DNA of 64,000 bases, taken from contig JAVTVJ010000001.1 in assembly GCA_034509425.1 (NCBI GenBank), forward strand, positions 13,535,501 to 13,599,500. Direction: 5' to 3'. The position numbers were made by a program, and so were the translations under genes. The notes under the pieces were generated by a model, which had not been told where the DNA came from, did no database searches, and worked only from the letters and a program-made list of their open reading frames with translations. Shown in pieces: positions 62,615 to 64,000 of this stretch. The DNA comes from Eopsaltria australis (taxonomy: Eukaryota; Chordata; Aves; Passeriformes; Petroicidae). Positions within the stretch are counted from its first letter, which is position 1. The number at the start of each line of letters is the position of its first letter.

Positions 62615-62799
62615 ATCACATGTCCCAGAGGTGCAGCCATGGGCATGTAGAACACCCTGGGGCTGTTCAAGCCCAGGTTGGACAGGACTTCGAGCAACCT
62701 GGTCTAGTGGACAGCTCCCATGCCATGGCAGAAGGCTTGTACTGGACTGCCTTAAAAGGTCCTTTCCAACCCAAACCCATTCTACGATCCTATGATACA
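62615..62799 (+). mobile_element. CR1 LINE 3' terminal fragment
   Basis: About 185 bp of the CR1 3' UTR: 'ctggggctgttcaagcccaggttggacaggacttcgagcaacctggtctagtgg', then 'catgccatggcagaaggcttg' and the terminus GTCCTTTCCAACCCAAACCC followed by ATTCTACGATCCTATGAT. It is strongly 5'-truncated. The overlapping open frames on both strands are shadows. Confidence 0.93.
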
Positions 62800-64000
62800 G
62801 CATCAAAAATAATTTAAATGTTGAGAAAATATTTTATTTTTAATATTTGGCATGAAAAACACTGAAAAAACAGCCACTGAGAGTGGCCCACGAGCTGCCT
62901 GCGACAACTGAATTGTCAGATCAAAAAGTGCTTGGGGTAGAAGCAGTGGTTTTGCATCTGCATTTGTAAGTCTGTTTTTATCCCAGGGAAATGGCTCAGA
63001 AAATGCCAAGACTGTGAGGGAAACCAAGGCCGAAGAGCAGGAGCTTGGTTAGAGCTGCATCAGCCACATGGGTCAACCAAACCAGACCCTGTCATTCCCT
63101 GCTCCATGGGAATATTCTTCCTATACCCCCACGTGCAGCTTGCTTTGCAGCAGGCAGCAACAGCCTTCCACCATCCTTATAACTGGTACACTAATTGTGC
63201 TACTTTGAACAGTTCTAAAATAAACCAGACTGTAGTCACATTGAAAAAAAAATTACATATAATATGGCTGTGTCTGAAACCTGACTACAATTTAATTTCT
63301 TTAAAAGTTGCCTGATACCCATACACAAGAAATAGTTCTGCAGCAGCAGAGGTTGAGTCCACTTCCCCTCTTTTCTCAGGGAATAACCTTAGAAAAACTT
63401 CCAAATTGATGGTAATTCCCTAGTTTCAAAGGCCAGACAAAATAAATCTTTAATAAAAGGGTTTGCCCCAAGAAGGAACCGGCAGTTTAAAGAGCTTAGA
63501 CCTCCAAATAATCAGCCTGTGTGCTCCCTGTAATTTAATACTGGGGATCTTGGCTAACTTCATTAAGAGGATGACAGTGAAATTAAGATAAATCATCCTG
63601 TGGTGAGGGAGAGACCAATACAGAGAAAACTATAACCAGCCAGACAAATAGGTTATATTATCACATAGATGACTTTCTTCCACTTTAACATTAAAATTAG
63701 TTTTATTAACACAATCTGTGTGTTACACATTGGGGCCCATGTCAGTGTGAAATTAATTTGTGCATGATTAACACAAATGCATCCACAAGATGCTGGACCA
63801 TTCTTTGGTTTAGTTCTTGATTATGTTCAGCCCACTCATTGAGGGGGAATTTTTAAATTTTTTGCAGTAACTTTACAGTTGAAAAAATTACTATCTTGGT
63901 TTTTATACCTTTACTGTTTAATATCTCAAAAATATCTTTACTAAGTCTGTAACTCAATCTCAGAATTGTTACTTCTACTATTAGCTTGTGTTAAATTTGA
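62800..64000. other. Noncoding DNA to the window end
   Basis: No gene was recognised. The AT-rich block at about 63540-63800 (TTAATTTGTGCATGATTAAC and similar) has clustered TAAT cores and could hold regulatory sites, but this cannot be judged without comparison. Confidence 0.4.

Noticed and set aside
1..64000. CRISPR arrays, tRNA or rRNA genes, bacterial operons or phage
   Set aside because: No regularly spaced direct repeats with unique spacers, no cloverleaf-type sequence and no long coding frames. The repeat content is that of a bird genome.

Overview
This 64 kb window looks like avian nuclear DNA, most probably from a songbird or other neoavian bird. The evidence is a set of CR1 LINE 3' ends carrying the bird-type terminus (a CCTTCCAACC block followed by ATTCTATGATTCTAT-like octamers), LTRs of endogenous retroviruses of types I associate with bird genomes, and AT-rich single-copy DNA of moderate GC with few CpGs outside one island. 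I find no bacterial-type gene organisation, tRNA, rRNA or CRISPR array. I cannot assign any annotated protein-coding gene with confidence. The window reads as an intergenic or large-intron region.

Layout: 1-3.9 kb is unique DNA. From 3.9 to 4.85 kb there are two CR1 3' fragments (+ strand). From 4.85 to 24.7 kb is mostly unique DNA, broken by a minus-strand CR1 (11.9 kb), an adjoining MIR-like relic (12.3 kb) and small A/T tracts. A young-looking repeat cluster occupies about 24.7-35.2 kb. It holds a weak old CR1, a 620 bp solo LTR with a perfect 6 bp target duplication, a CR1-into-CR1 join that was itself split by a 425 bp solo LTR, a nested pair in which a 682 bp LTR sits inside an ERVL-like LTR of opposite orientation, and a degraded + strand CR1. 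From 35.2 to 53.2 kb is again mostly unique DNA, with a possible conserved noncoding block at 51.9-52.5 kb. From 53.2 to 56.1 kb is the most unusual part: a minus-strand reading frame of 305 codons with only four internal stops, then the only real CpG island of the window (55.11-55.32 kb), which runs straight into a minisatellite of about 20 bp units (55.3 to about 55.8 kb, decaying to 56.1 kb). The remainder (56.1-64 kb) holds further CR1 fragments, A/C-rich low complexity and unique AT-rich DNA.

How the parts relate: every recognisable element is a decayed or solo transposable element, so nothing here forms a pathway. The one plausible transcription unit is an inference: the CpG island could be a promoter, with the open minus-strand frame 1-2 kb away on the downstream side if transcription runs leftward. 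Several other open frames (9.2, 23.0 and 42.4 kb) are listed as weak exon candidates. Boundaries of degraded repeats are approximate, and family names come from recognition by eye, not from a database search.
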